From assembly GCA_003133225.1 (NCBI GenBank), contig PKWL01000041.1, forward strand, positions 186,151 to 250,150: a stretch of DNA of 64,000 nt. The letters are read 5' to 3'. The DNA comes from Janthinobacterium sp. (GTDB taxonomy: Bacteria > Pseudomonadota > Gammaproteobacteria > Burkholderiales > Burkholderiaceae_D). Both the position numbers and the translations under genes were made by a program. The notes under the pieces were generated by a model. The model was not told where the DNA came from. It saw only the letters and a program-made list of their open reading frames with translations, and did no database searches. Position 1 is the stretch's first letter. Every line of letters starts with the position of its first letter. Below, one piece after another: positions 18,847 through 28,492 of this stretch.

Positions 18847-20182
18847 TTTTGTGTAAATGGTCATTTGGCAGGACACTGCCACCATAGAGGAAAAAATGAC
18901 CTACGTGAAACGTACCAAACGGGCCAAGCCCGATCCTGAGCTGGTCAAGCTGGCTGACAGCCTTCTTGCCAACTACAAGAAACCTGAAGACCTGATTGGC
19001 GAAAATGGCTTGCTCAAGCAGCTCACCAAGATGCTGGTTGAGCGCGCCTTGGAGGTCGAGATGACCGACCACCTCGGCCACGGCAAGAGTGGCGAGGTCA
19101 TCAACGACACAGCCAACACCCGCAACGGGCACAGCGCAAAAACGCTCAAAGGCGACTTCGGCGCACTCCCTCTCGACATTCCGCGCGACCGCCAGAGTTC
19201 GTTTGAACCTCAAATCGTTGGCAAGCATCAGACCCGCTGGACCGGCTTCGACGACAAAATCATTTCGCTGTATGCCCGCGGCTTGACGGTCAGGGAGATC
19301 CAGAGCCATCTGGAGGAGATATACGGCGCCGAGGTGTCACCAAGCCTCATCTCGGCCGTCACCGACGCTGTGAGCGATGATGTGAAGGTTTGGCAAGCCC
19401 GGCCACTCGATGCGCTCTATCCGATTCTGTATCTCGACTGTATTCACGTCAAAGTGCGCGACACCGGTGCCGTGCGCAACAAGGCCGTCTACCTGGCCAT
19501 CGGCGTGAACATGGAAGGCCACAAGGAAGTGCTGGGCCTGTGGATCGCTCAGACCGAAGGCGCCAAGTTCTGGCTGCAGGTGGTCACCGAACTAAAAAAT
19601 CGCGGCGTACAAGACATCTTCATCGCCTGCGTTGACGGCCTGAAAGGCTTCCCCGATGCGATCGAAGCGGTCTATCCGAAAGCGGCCGTCCAGCTGTGCA
19701 TTGTCCACATGGTGCGCAACAGCATGAACTTCGTTCCGTGGAAAGTGCAGAAGGAAGTGGCCGCCGATCTGAAGTGCGTCTATAGCGCGGCGACCGTCGA
19801 TGAGGCCGAACTCATGCTCACGCAATTCGAGGTCAAATGGGACAAGGACTACCAGTCAATCGGCCTATCCTGGCGGCGCAACTGGGCGCGCATCACGCCG
19901 TTCTTCGACTATCCACCGGAAATCCGAAAAGTCATTTACACCACGAATGCCATCGAATCGATTAATATGAGCCTGCGAAAAATCATCAAAACTCGCAGTT
20001 CATTTCCAACCGATGAGGCCGTCAGTAAGCTGTTTTACCTGGCGCTCAATAACATCAGCAAGAAATGGACGATGCCGCTAAGGGATTGGAAAGGGGCGCT
20101 CAACCGCTTCACTATCCAGTTCGAAGAACGGATGTCGCTCGCTTAAACGAAACGCCATTTACACAAAATCCCGCACACCCCC
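18833..20182 (+). mobile_element. IS256-family insertion sequence, apparently complete (1350 bp)
   Basis: Terminal inverted repeats GAGGGTGTATTTAATTTTGTGTAAATGG / GGGGGTGTGCGGGATTTTGTGTAAATGG, intact transposase, 8-bp TSD. Confidence 0.93.
18896..20146 (+). CDS. IS256-family (mutator-type) transposase
   Basis: YLDCIHVKVRD, CVDGLKGFPDAIEAVYP, HMVRNS, YTTNAIESINMSLRK; ORF also open from 18857. Confidence 0.95.
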   Translation: MTYVKRTKRAKPDPELVKLADSLLANYKKPEDLIGENGLLKQLTKMLVERALEVEMTDHLGHGKSGEVINDTANTRNGHSAKTLKGDFGALPLDIPRDRQSSFEPQIVGKHQTRWTGFDDKIISLYARGLTVREIQSHLEEIYGAEVSPSLISAVTDAVSDDVKVWQARPLDALYPILYLDCIHVKVRDTGAVRNKAVYLAIGVNMEGHKEVLGLWIAQTEGAKFWLQVVTELKNRGVQDIFIACVDGLKGFPDAIEAVYPKAAVQLCIVHMVRNSMNFVPWKVQKEVAADLKCVYSAATVDEAELMLTQFEVKWDKDYQSIGLSWRRNWARITPFFDYPPEIRKVIYTTNAIESINMSLRKIIKTRSSFPTDEAVSKLFYLALNNISKKWTMPLRDWKGALNRFTIQFEERMSLA

Positions 20183-20190
20183 GAAAATTC
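20183..20190. repeat. Right 8-bp target site duplication of the IS element
   Basis: GAAAATTC, identical to 18825-18832. Confidence 0.9.
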
Positions 20191-20389
20191 TAGTACTTTA
20201 TGGCTCTCCTTCTCGTCTTATATCTGACCCACGATAGCAACGATGATGGGGCCACCTTTCAAACCTAGCCGTTCCAATAAGGAGTTGTTAGACTATTTTT
20301 GGATTTGATTGAAAGTCCCTCCAACGGATTGTTGCAAGAGGCTTTTTGGGGTATCCGGATTTGGCTGTGGGTGTCCACGCAGGCCGCTT

Positions 20390-20773
20390 CTAATGCAATG
20401 TTGGTTGATGCATCACTCCGAATCGCTCTGACAGCGCGGCCAGGCGCTTGTCTAGTGTCCACAGCTCTGCGCTAGGCGTGATTAGCGCTGACGCCAACAA
20501 AACCATTTCAACTAACCCGCAGCCAAGCCCATAGAGCTTTTCGCGCTCAACGAATTCCATCACCTCGGGCAAACTGGCCTGTTGTGTCTGTTGAAGTAGT
20601 CCTATGTCGTTGAGCGTCTGAACACGTGGTGCTGGCAGCGTCCCGCATGCAAGTTCAACCAAGACCATTGGATTGGTCAGCGCCAAGTCCAAATCAAGCA
20701 AGTCCACCAGAACATCATTGTGTTGTCGGAAGTGGTCAACCCACACCGATGTGTCGATTAAAACGCCCCTCAT
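20390..20773 (-). CDS. vapC: VapC-like PIN-domain toxin
   Basis: LIDTSVWVDHF, LVELACGTL, VEMVLLASALI, LWTLDKRLAAL. Confidence 0.85.
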   Translation of the reverse strand: MRGVLIDTSVWVDHFRQHNDVLVDLLDLDLALTNPMVLVELACGTLPAPRVQTLNDIGLLQQTQQASLPEVMEFVEREKLYGLGCGLVEMVLLASALITPSAELWTLDKRLAALSERFGVMHQPTLH

Positions 20774-20990
20774 CGAGGCACATCCTGCATCTCAGGCAAC
20801 GTGCACCCAACGCGGCAAGGCGCTTGGCAGCCTGTACCTTCATTGCTTCTCTGAAGATGTCTGTCCTGTCCATAGCCGGGTCGGCCACTTCCAGGGCCTT
20901 TTTGTACTTTGCAACTGTTGCCTCTCCTAAGATGCTACCCAAATGGCTAAGTCCAATTGGGCGACGCGACGCGGCAGTGTTCCCCTCCAC
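20770..20990 (-). pseudogene. vapB: VapB-like antitoxin, apparently frameshifted near its C-terminus
   Basis: ALEVADPAMDRTDIFREAMKVQAAKRLAALGA, then the conserved-looking tail LPEMQDVPR-stop lies in another frame; its TGA would overlap the vapC ATG (ATGA). Confidence 0.7.
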
Positions 20991-21302
20991 TTTTTATGCG
21001 CCCCGACGGAAGCGGCGCTGGCCGGTGCTCGGTCTGAACGCCCATTCCTATACATCGACCTCAAAGCAACTGATGCCGTAATCGCCCCTCAGGGAATCGT
21101 CAAGCGCGGCGCCGTCAGGTAACTCAACTGCATCGATCATTTCCTCGATGGCGGGTTGGCGCCGCTAAAGTGAAGAACCCGCGCCGGGCATCGCGTATTC
21201 TGATAAGGCGTCCAGGACATACTAAGTGTAAGATAACCTGGCTCGTATGCGGCAATTCCCCTCGGATGCGCGCCTATCCCAACCATACCAAAGGAGAAGT
21301 TT

Positions 21303-21857
21303 ATGTTTTCAAATCTGGAAAAATTATCATCCGCAACCAAAGCCCTTTTTGAATCCCAACTGGCAACCTTTAATACGCTGGCGAACAAAGCTGTTGAGGG
21401 TGGACAAAAGGCCATAGCGTTAAATATCTCTGCGGCCAAGGCGGCAGCAGAAGAATCCGCAGTTTCCACTCAGAAGTTATTTTCAAGCAAAGATCCCCAA
21501 GCTTTTTTCGAGCTGGCAGCGCAGCAAGCGAAGGTGAATGCGGAAAAGGCGGCCTCTTTCGGGCAGCAATTGACTGAAATCATGTCGGGTATTAACGCTG
21601 ATGTTACAAAAACCGCGGAAGCTCAAATCGCCGACGCAAAAAACAAGGTGGCTGCATTGGTTGCCGAGGTCATCAAGAATGCACCTGCCGGTTCCGAAAA
21701 TGCCGTTGCCATGCTGAAGTCAGTCATCGACAATGCAAATGCCGGTTTTGAGCAGGCAGCTAAGGTCCACAAGCAAACCGTTGATACGGTGAAAGCTCAA
21801 GTCACCAAGGTCACTGACCAGCTGGCGCAGGCGGCAAAAAAAACGACCAAGAAGTAG
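21303..21857 (+). CDS. Phasin family protein (PHA granule-associated)
   Basis: 184 aa, TKALFESQLATFNTLANKAVEGGQKAIALNISAAKAAAEES..., low-complexity Ala/Lys helix. Confidence 0.88.
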   Translation: MFSNLEKLSSATKALFESQLATFNTLANKAVEGGQKAIALNISAAKAAAEESAVSTQKLFSSKDPQAFFELAAQQAKVNAEKAASFGQQLTEIMSGINADVTKTAEAQIADAKNKVAALVAEVIKNAPAGSENAVAMLKSVIDNANAGFEQAAKVHKQTVDTVKAQVTKVTDQLAQAAKKTTKK

Positions 21858-22176
21858 GCCGCGGCGGTTAAAACGGTCGCATCTGGTTAGTCACTTAGCC
21901 CGCGCCTGCCAGGACTGGGATGGTTGCCTTGCCACGGTCAATCCAGTCTTCGGGTCCGGCTCTGTGGCCACCGACCAAGAAAATTTGGCGCTCCATCGCA
22001 TCATGTTTGGCCGCCGCGACGCCCGTCACTTTCGTCTTATACCTGGCGTCATCGGAGACGGGTTGTGCATAATGCGATCGTGTGTGGCGTCCGTTGCCGT
22101 CGCCAAATCTGCGCGCGTAGTGGAATGCGGAGCTGCCAGGTCTGGCTTAGTTGCGCGCTGGTACGGTGTTGCTAGC

Positions 22177-22713
22177 TCAGATTTTTTTCAACGTGCTCAG
22201 GTGCTGTTCGATGGCAAACACGTGTGAATCAGTTTTGCCCAGCTCGCGCAAGGCGGCGGCCAGATTGGTGAGGTAGTCGCGATTGGGGCCGCTCGGTCCC
22301 CTCGAATTGGCGATTTGCCGCGCAATGTCCAGTTCGGAGGCGGCGCCCAGGAAGGCTGCGTTGTTCTGCTCGGCGATATAGACCAAACCTTCCGCGCTGC
22401 TGCCATCTTCAAAATTAATTTCTAACGTCAGGCGCAGGTAACCGTTCTTCTCCCGATGATCGAGGTGGTCTAACACGTCCGGCGCGATCAGATACGCCAT
22501 GCCGTCGCACACGGCGCCCGATTGCGCGATGATGGTCACGACACGGCCCGGTGCGGTTGGCGTTCCGCGGTGGTCGTGCGAGCCTTGCCAGAAACGGCGC
22601 GTCCACCCCCTAATACTGGCCGGACGGCGCAAGATGAAAGGAAAATCCGCCTTGAAAATCAGGGAGCCGTAACCGAACAGCCAGACGTGACCGACGTTGA
22701 ATTCATTTTTCAT
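22177..22713 (-). CDS. ChaC-like gamma-glutamylcyclotransferase
   Basis: VWLFGYGSLIFKADFPFILRRPASIRGWTRRFWQGSHDHRGTPTAPGRVVTI. Confidence 0.88.
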   Translation of the reverse strand: MKNEFNVGHVWLFGYGSLIFKADFPFILRRPASIRGWTRRFWQGSHDHRGTPTAPGRVVTIIAQSGAVCDGMAYLIAPDVLDHLDHREKNGYLRLTLEINFEDGSSAEGLVYIAEQNNAAFLGAASELDIARQIANSRGPSGPNRDYLTNLAAALRELGKTDSHVFAIEQHLSTLKKI

Positions 22714-23070
22714 CGGATAATCGCGATGGTGTTGGCGGACACGCTGGCGGCCCCTTAGTTTTCCACATAATTGGCGCTGCGCCTGACACTTATAAAGTGG
22801 TTGCGGCGAAGCAGACGTTTCATTGGCTCATTTGGCGCCGCGAATTGCTCAGTTTCGCAATGCGTCTAGTCCGGTCTCGTCGCGTTTTGTAGGACCGTAG
22901 CCGCAGCGATCTGACCCCCGTTGAGGGTTATATTATCGCATATCACTAGCCGCCATAAACGTAAACCGGATGCAATGTTACCGCGCGTGGCAACGTGAGC
23001 GTGCGTAGTTTTTGGGCCAATGCAGCTGCCGTATCTGCCAGAGTGCGGGACGTCCCGGCAGGGGACGGCA

Positions 23071-23104
23071 AAGAGTTCCTGTTTTTCTGATAAAGGGAAC
23101 TCTT
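23071..23104. repeat. 9-bp perfect inverted repeat, 16-nt spacer
   Basis: AAGAGTTCC-tgtttttctgataaag-GGAACTCTT in a noncoding stretch. Confidence 0.6.
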
Positions 23105-23466
23105 AAGCAATTTGACTATAAACAAGCAAGGCTCCGAAGGTTTCCAGCGCTCGAGTAGGCAAAAGTTAGTCAGTCGCTGGCGGCCGGCGTGCAAGACGGG
23201 ATCTTCTCTTGAGGGAAAGGGCGACGAAGAGCTGACAAAGCACGTTGGATCCGGCGGGACGGCGGCCTATGATTGATTGTGTGCGGTCAGTGCCGCAGGC
23301 CGCATAAAGCTTGGCATTTGCCACAAGCGCATGCGTTGCGACAATTTGCGAGATTTCAAACACGTGATATTGTTAAGGCGCGCATAGCAAGTGCTAAATC
23401 TGCGCCGCTGATTGGGATGGCGCAACCGGGTCTGCCCTGAGAAAGATTTCCCCACTGGAGCGAGTG

Positions 23467-24015
23467 ATGGCCATCAAACAAATTCACCATGTCGCATATC
23501 GTTGTATCGACGCCAAAGAAACCGTTGAATGGTACGTCAAACACCTGGGGATGAACTTTGTGCTGGCCATCGCCGAAGACGAGGTGCCCTCGACCAAGGC
23601 GCCCGACCCGTACATGCACGTGTTTCTCGACGCCGGCCACGGCAACGTGCTGGCGTTTTTCGAGCTGCCGACCCAGGCCCCGATGCACCTCGACGAGAAC
23701 ACGCCGGCCTGGGTCCAGCACCTGGCGCTGGAAGTCGAATCGATGGATGAGTTGCTGGCGACCAAAGCCCGCCTGGAAGCGGGCGGCATCGCCGTCCTCG
23801 GTCCCGTCAATCACACTATTTTCAAATCGATCTATTTCTTTGATCCGAATGGCCACCGGCTGGAATTGGCCGTCAACACAGGCACGCCCGAGATGATGCA
23901 CCGTCTCGATGCAGTGAAGTGGGACATGCTCGAAGAATGGTCCAAGACCCGCAAGGCGCCTAAGCACGCGGCCTGGATGCATGCACCGCCATCCGAACTC
24001 GGGCCCAACCGTTGA
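23467..24015 (+). CDS. VOC-family (glyoxalase/dioxygenase superfamily) protein
   Basis: IKQIHHVAYRCIDAKETVEWYVKHLGM ... FFDPNGHRLELAV. Confidence 0.88.
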   Translation: MAIKQIHHVAYRCIDAKETVEWYVKHLGMNFVLAIAEDEVPSTKAPDPYMHVFLDAGHGNVLAFFELPTQAPMHLDENTPAWVQHLALEVESMDELLATKARLEAGGIAVLGPVNHTIFKSIYFFDPNGHRLELAVNTGTPEMMHRLDAVKWDMLEEWSKTRKAPKHAAWMHAPPSELGPNR

Positions 24016-24377
24016 AACTCGCCCTCTAAAACGGTGGCAGGCGGTGAGGGAGGCAATTTTGCTTGGCCGCTACCCTAGATGCTGCCGGCGCCGCCCATTG
24101 AGCGACCTTGCCAGCAGTGGGCAACGCCAACTGGGCGCCGCCCTCTCGAAGCTATGGGCGCGAGCGCGAGCGCTACGCTGTCGGCCACGTCACGTTCGCT
24201 CGGCCGCCATGATCTTCATCTCGGGCAACGGGCAGGCAGCATATACTGCGAGGGCGCGCGGCATCCTTGGCGACCGTGCGCTCATCGACATGCCAGCTCG
24301 GGAACAGAGTCGCATGTAGAACAGCACGTTAGGCGCCATCGATCAAAGCGTCGGTCCCTACTTATGAAGGAGTGCGC

Positions 24378-25022
24378 ATGAAGCTCTACACTTATTTTCG
24401 CAGCTCGGCCGCTTACCGCGTGCGCATCGCGCTGAACCTGAAAGGCTTAGCCTACGAGGCAATACCGGTGCACCTGCTCAAATCGGGGGGCGAGCAGTTG
24501 CAGCCGGCATATCGGGCCATTAACCCGGCGGCGCTAGTTCCCGCGCTGGACGACGACGGCGCATTGGTGACGCAGTCACTGGCAATCATCGAATACTTGG
24601 ACGAGACTCATCCGCCGGCGTCCCTGTTGCCATTAGATGCGGCCGGGCGCGCCCGGGTAAGAGCGTTGGCGCTGTCGGTGGCCTGCGACATGCACCCGCT
24701 CGGCAACCTGCGCGTGCTGCGCTATCTGGTCCACACCTTGAAATTCGGCGAGGACGCCAAGCTGGAGTGGATTTGGCACTGGCTCCAGCTTGGTTTCGCA
24801 AGCATCGAGCTGGTGCTGGCAAGCGATGCGCGCACGGGCCGCTTCTGCCACGGCGACACGCCGAGCATGGCCGATTGCTGCCTGGTGCCGCAAGTGTTCA
24901 ACGGCTTGCGCGTTGCGCTCGACATGACGCCTTATCCAACCATCATGCGCATTCACGCTGCGTGCGGCGAACTGCCGGCGTTCGTCGGCGCGCATCCGGC
25001 GCAGCAGCCGGACGCGGAGTAG
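24378..25022 (+). CDS. maiA: Maleylacetoacetate isomerase (zeta-class GST)
   Basis: MKLYTYFRSSAAYRVRIALNLKGL ... LVTQSLAIIEYLDETHP. Confidence 0.9.
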   Translation: MKLYTYFRSSAAYRVRIALNLKGLAYEAIPVHLLKSGGEQLQPAYRAINPAALVPALDDDGALVTQSLAIIEYLDETHPPASLLPLDAAGRARVRALALSVACDMHPLGNLRVLRYLVHTLKFGEDAKLEWIWHWLQLGFASIELVLASDARTGRFCHGDTPSMADCCLVPQVFNGLRVALDMTPYPTIMRIHAACGELPAFVGAHPAQQPDAE

Positions 25023-25148
25023 GCGCTCCTTGGCACGCGCCCAGCGGCACCGGATGGGTGCCTTATGGCAAAAATTCAAGCAAGCTCACCCATGGGCTTG
25101 CCTCAAACAAAGTGCATTAAAATTGGCTTTTTTCCCTAATCGATTTCG

Positions 25149-25940
25149 ATGTCCGGCATAGCTATCCCGACGACTATCCTCGACGCTCTGGCGGCGGCCC
25201 ATCCGAGTTGGCGTCCGATTTTGCGGCAGGGTCTGGCGGCGGTGGCAGCGGCCGACCCGGCTTATCTGCCGGCCTTGGCGGGTGCCCCCTATTTGCCGAC
25301 CGAACAGCGTTTATTTGCCGCGTTTGCGTTGCCGCTAGCTGCGGTGGCCTACGTCCTCATTGGGGAAGGGCCGTACCCGCGGGCGGAAAGCGCTACCGGC
25401 GTGTGCTTCATGGATGGTGCCGTGGACAGCTTATGGTCCGATAGCGGCTTGTCGAAGCCCGTCAACCGCGCCACCTCGCTGCGCAACTTCATGAAAATGC
25501 TGTTGGTCGCCGATGGGGTCTTGTCGGCGTCAAATACCAAAGGCAGCGCCATGGGAGCGGCATGCGCGCACGCGCGCCGCGAAGACACGATCCAAACATT
25601 ATTGCAATTGCAATATAATTTGATCGATCATGGTTTTCTGCTGCTGAACGCGGCGCTCGTTTTTCGCCCCGATGTGGCGCCGGTACGGGAAGGCAAGGCG
25701 TGGTTGCCGTTCCTGAAAGTGGTGCTGGGCGCCTTGGCCGAACGGGCCCAGAAAATCGGGCGGGACGCGCCGACGCTCGTATTATGGGGTAAGCTCGCCG
25801 AGCAACTAAAGCATCTGCCGGATGGCGCTCGCTTTCCAAGTTTGAGCTGCGAGCATCCCTACAACCTGTCCTTCATCTCCAATCCCGCCATGCTAGCCTT
25901 GTTTGGTCCGATGAATCTGTTGCGCAGCACCCGCTTGTGA
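25149..25940 (+). CDS. Divergent uracil-DNA-glycosylase-like protein
   Basis: VLIGEGPYPRAESATGVCFMDGAV ... SLRNFMKMLL ... LWGKLAEQL ... EHPYNLSFISNPA, resembling displaced Ung motifs GQDPYHG / HGLCFS / HPSPLS. Confidence 0.6.
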   Translation: MSGIAIPTTILDALAAAHPSWRPILRQGLAAVAAADPAYLPALAGAPYLPTEQRLFAAFALPLAAVAYVLIGEGPYPRAESATGVCFMDGAVDSLWSDSGLSKPVNRATSLRNFMKMLLVADGVLSASNTKGSAMGAACAHARREDTIQTLLQLQYNLIDHGFLLLNAALVFRPDVAPVREGKAWLPFLKVVLGALAERAQKIGRDAPTLVLWGKLAEQLKHLPDGARFPSLSCEHPYNLSFISNPAMLALFGPMNLLRSTRL

Positions 25941-26211
25941 GAACGGCAACGCCACTTCGGTGGCGACCAGCCTCGTGCGCGGCGCGCACAGCGCCCGCGG
26001 ACAGGCAAGAAGCAAGCGCTGTCTCTCTGTCTCTTTCAGGGGCGCGAGAAAAATTGCGCGCCGTAAATTGAAGCTGGCAAGCCCATGCCTGAATATTTAT
26101 GCTGCCTGTCAGACAAACTTGCGCGGATTTTGCTATACTTGACTAAATTATTCAACTAATCCGGCTTTCGATTGGTTGGGAGTGCGTTATTTTTAACTGA
26201 ACCGAGGTTGT

Positions 26212-26688
26212 ATGCGTCTGACTACCAAAGGCCGTTTTGCCGTGACTGCGATGATCGATCTTGCCTTGCATCAAGGTAAGGGCCCCGTCACGCTGTCTGG
26301 CATCAGCCAGCGTCAAGCGATCTCCCTGTCCTATCTGGAGCAACTGTTCGGCAAGCTGCGCCGGCATGAGATAGTCGAATCGATTCGCGGGCCGGGCGGC
26401 GGTTACAGTCTGGCGCGCCGGGCCAATAAAGTCACGGTGGCCGACATCATCATCGCCGTTGATGAGCCGCTCGACGCGACCCAGTGCGGCAGCAAGGAGC
26501 AATGCCACGGTGCCGATGCGGCCACCGGCGCGCGCTGCATGACGCACGAGCTGTGGGCAACGCTAAACGAAAAGATGGTCGATTACCTCGATTCCGTTTC
26601 CTTGCAAGATCTGGTCGATCAACAACGACACAAGAGCGCCGAGCAAAACGTGGTGGTGATGCACCATAACCACGTTGCAGTCGGTTGA
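26212..26688 (+). CDS. iscR: Fe-S cluster regulator IscR
   Basis: MRLTTKGRFAVTAMIDLALH, three-Cys cluster region C-x5-C-x8-C. Confidence 0.96.
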   Translation: MRLTTKGRFAVTAMIDLALHQGKGPVTLSGISQRQAISLSYLEQLFGKLRRHEIVESIRGPGGGYSLARRANKVTVADIIIAVDEPLDATQCGSKEQCHGADAATGARCMTHELWATLNEKMVDYLDSVSLQDLVDQQRHKSAEQNVVVMHHNHVAVG

Positions 26689-26724
26689 AAAAATATTTGG
26701 TCTGCTCGATAGCATTGGAGTGAT

Positions 26725-27981
26725 ATGAACGCCCCCGAAACAAAAGCTGAACAGGTTCTATTTCAAACTGCGCCCCATTTTCCGATTTATATGGACTATT
26801 CGGCCACCACGCCAATTGACCCGCGGGTCGCCGACAAGATGATTCCATTCCTGCGCGAGCAGTTCGGCAATCCGGCCTCGCGCAGCCACATGTACGGCTG
26901 GACGGCGGAAAAAGCGGTCGAGCAAGCGCGCGCCCAGGTGGCCGCCCTGGTGCATGCCGATGCGCGCGAAATTATCTGGACTTCAGGCGCGACGGAAAGC
27001 AACAACCTGGCCCTGAAGGGCGCGGCCCAGTTTTACAAGACCAAGGGCAAACACATCATCACCGTCAAGACGGAACACAAATCCGTGCTCGACACCGTGC
27101 GCGAACTGGAACGGATCGGTTTCGAGGCGACTTATCTGGAACCCAAGGACGATGGCTTGATCACGATTGAGCAACTGGCCGCGGCCATCCGCCCCGATAC
27201 GATCCTGGTCTCGGTCATGCTGGTCAACAATGAAATCGGCGTGATCCAGCCGATCGATGCGATCGGCGAACTGTGCCGCTCGAAGGGCATTGTGTTCCAC
27301 TGCGACGCCGCCCAGGCGACTGGCAAGGTCCACATCGACCTGGAAAAAAGCAAGGTCGACCTGATGACCTTCACGGCCCACAAAACCTACGGTCCGAAAG
27401 GCATCGGCGCCCTGTACGTGCGCCGTAAGCCGCGCATCCGCATCGAGGCGCAGATGCACGGTGGCGGTCACGAGCGCGGTTTGCGCTCGGGCACTCTGCC
27501 CACCCATCAAATCGTGGGCATGGGCGAGGCCTTCCGCATCGCCCAGGAAGAAATGGACCTGGAAATCACGCGCGTCAAAGGATTGCGCGACCGTCTGGCC
27601 AAGGGCTTGCAGGAGATCGAGGAAGTGTATGTCAACGGCGACATGGTGCAGCGCGTGCCGCACAACCTGAACGTGAGCTTCAATTACGTCGAAGGCGAGT
27701 CCCTGATCATGGCCATCAAGGACATCGCCGTGTCGTCCGGTTCGGCCTGCACGTCGGCCAGCTTGGAGCCATCTTACGTGTTGCGCGCCCTAGGCCGCAG
27801 CGACGAGCTAGCGCACAGCTCGATCCGTTTCACCATCGGCCGCTTCTCAACCGAAGCGGATATCGATTTCGCAATTGCTCTCTTGAAGTCGAAAGTGTCG
27901 AAATTGCGTGATCTGTCGCCTCTGTGGGACATGTTCAAAGAGGGGATCGACATCAATTCGATCCAATGGGCGGCGCACTAA
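26725..27981 (+). CDS. iscS: Cysteine desulfurase IscS
   Basis: [49 protein letters not shown]. Confidence 0.97.
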   Translation: MNAPETKAEQVLFQTAPHFPIYMDYSATTPIDPRVADKMIPFLREQFGNPASRSHMYGWTAEKAVEQARAQVAALVHADAREIIWTSGATESNNLALKGAAQFYKTKGKHIITVKTEHKSVLDTVRELERIGFEATYLEPKDDGLITIEQLAAAIRPDTILVSVMLVNNEIGVIQPIDAIGELCRSKGIVFHCDAAQATGKVHIDLEKSKVDLMTFTAHKTYGPKGIGALYVRRKPRIRIEAQMHGGGHERGLRSGTLPTHQIVGMGEAFRIAQEEMDLEITRVKGLRDRLAKGLQEIEEVYVNGDMVQRVPHNLNVSFNYVEGESLIMAIKDIAVSSGSACTSASLEPSYVLRALGRSDELAHSSIRFTIGRFSTEADIDFAIALLKSKVSKLRDLSPLWDMFKEGIDINSIQWAAH

Positions 27982-28032
27982 GCGCAGATGGCCCCGGTGA
28001 CGGGGTTGGCTTTTAATTTTAGGAGCATCAGA

Positions 28033-28422
28033 ATGGCTTACTCAGACAAAGTGTTGGATCATTACGAAAACCCGCGCAACGTCGGTGCTTTCGATCAAGG
28101 CGACAAGGCCATCGGCACCGGCATGGTGGGCGCGCCCGCCTGCGGCGACGTCATGAAACTGCAGATCAAGGTGGGCGCCGACGGCCTCATCGAGGATGCG
28201 AAATTCAAGACCTACGGCTGCGGTTCGGCCATTGCGTCGAGTTCCCTCGTCACCGAGTGGGTCAAGGGCAAGACGCTAGATCAGGCGCTGTCGATCAAGA
28301 ACACCCAGATCGCGGACGAATTGGCGCTGCCGCCGGTAAAGATTCATTGCTCGATCCTGGCCGAAGATGCGATCAAGGCGGCCGTATTAGATTACAGGAC
28401 CAAGCATCCAGTCGCGCCTTGA
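28033..28422 (+). CDS. iscU: Fe-S scaffold IscU
   Basis: MAYSDKVLDHYENPRNVGAFD, GAPACGDVMKLQI, LPPVKIHCSILAEDAI. Confidence 0.97.
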   Translation: MAYSDKVLDHYENPRNVGAFDQGDKAIGTGMVGAPACGDVMKLQIKVGADGLIEDAKFKTYGCGSAIASSSLVTEWVKGKTLDQALSIKNTQIADELALPPVKIHCSILAEDAIKAAVLDYRTKHPVAP

Positions 28423-28492
28423 CGGCCGAGCCCATAGGACTTAACGGCAGTTCATCAAGACCTGTTCTCAGCGAGCAGGCGCGGAGATATAA

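Noticed and set aside
15690-23460. Classical genomic island bounded by tRNA-Asn att repeats
   Set aside because: No second copy of the tRNA-Asn 3' end was found by eye and the integrase is on the unexpected side of the tRNA.
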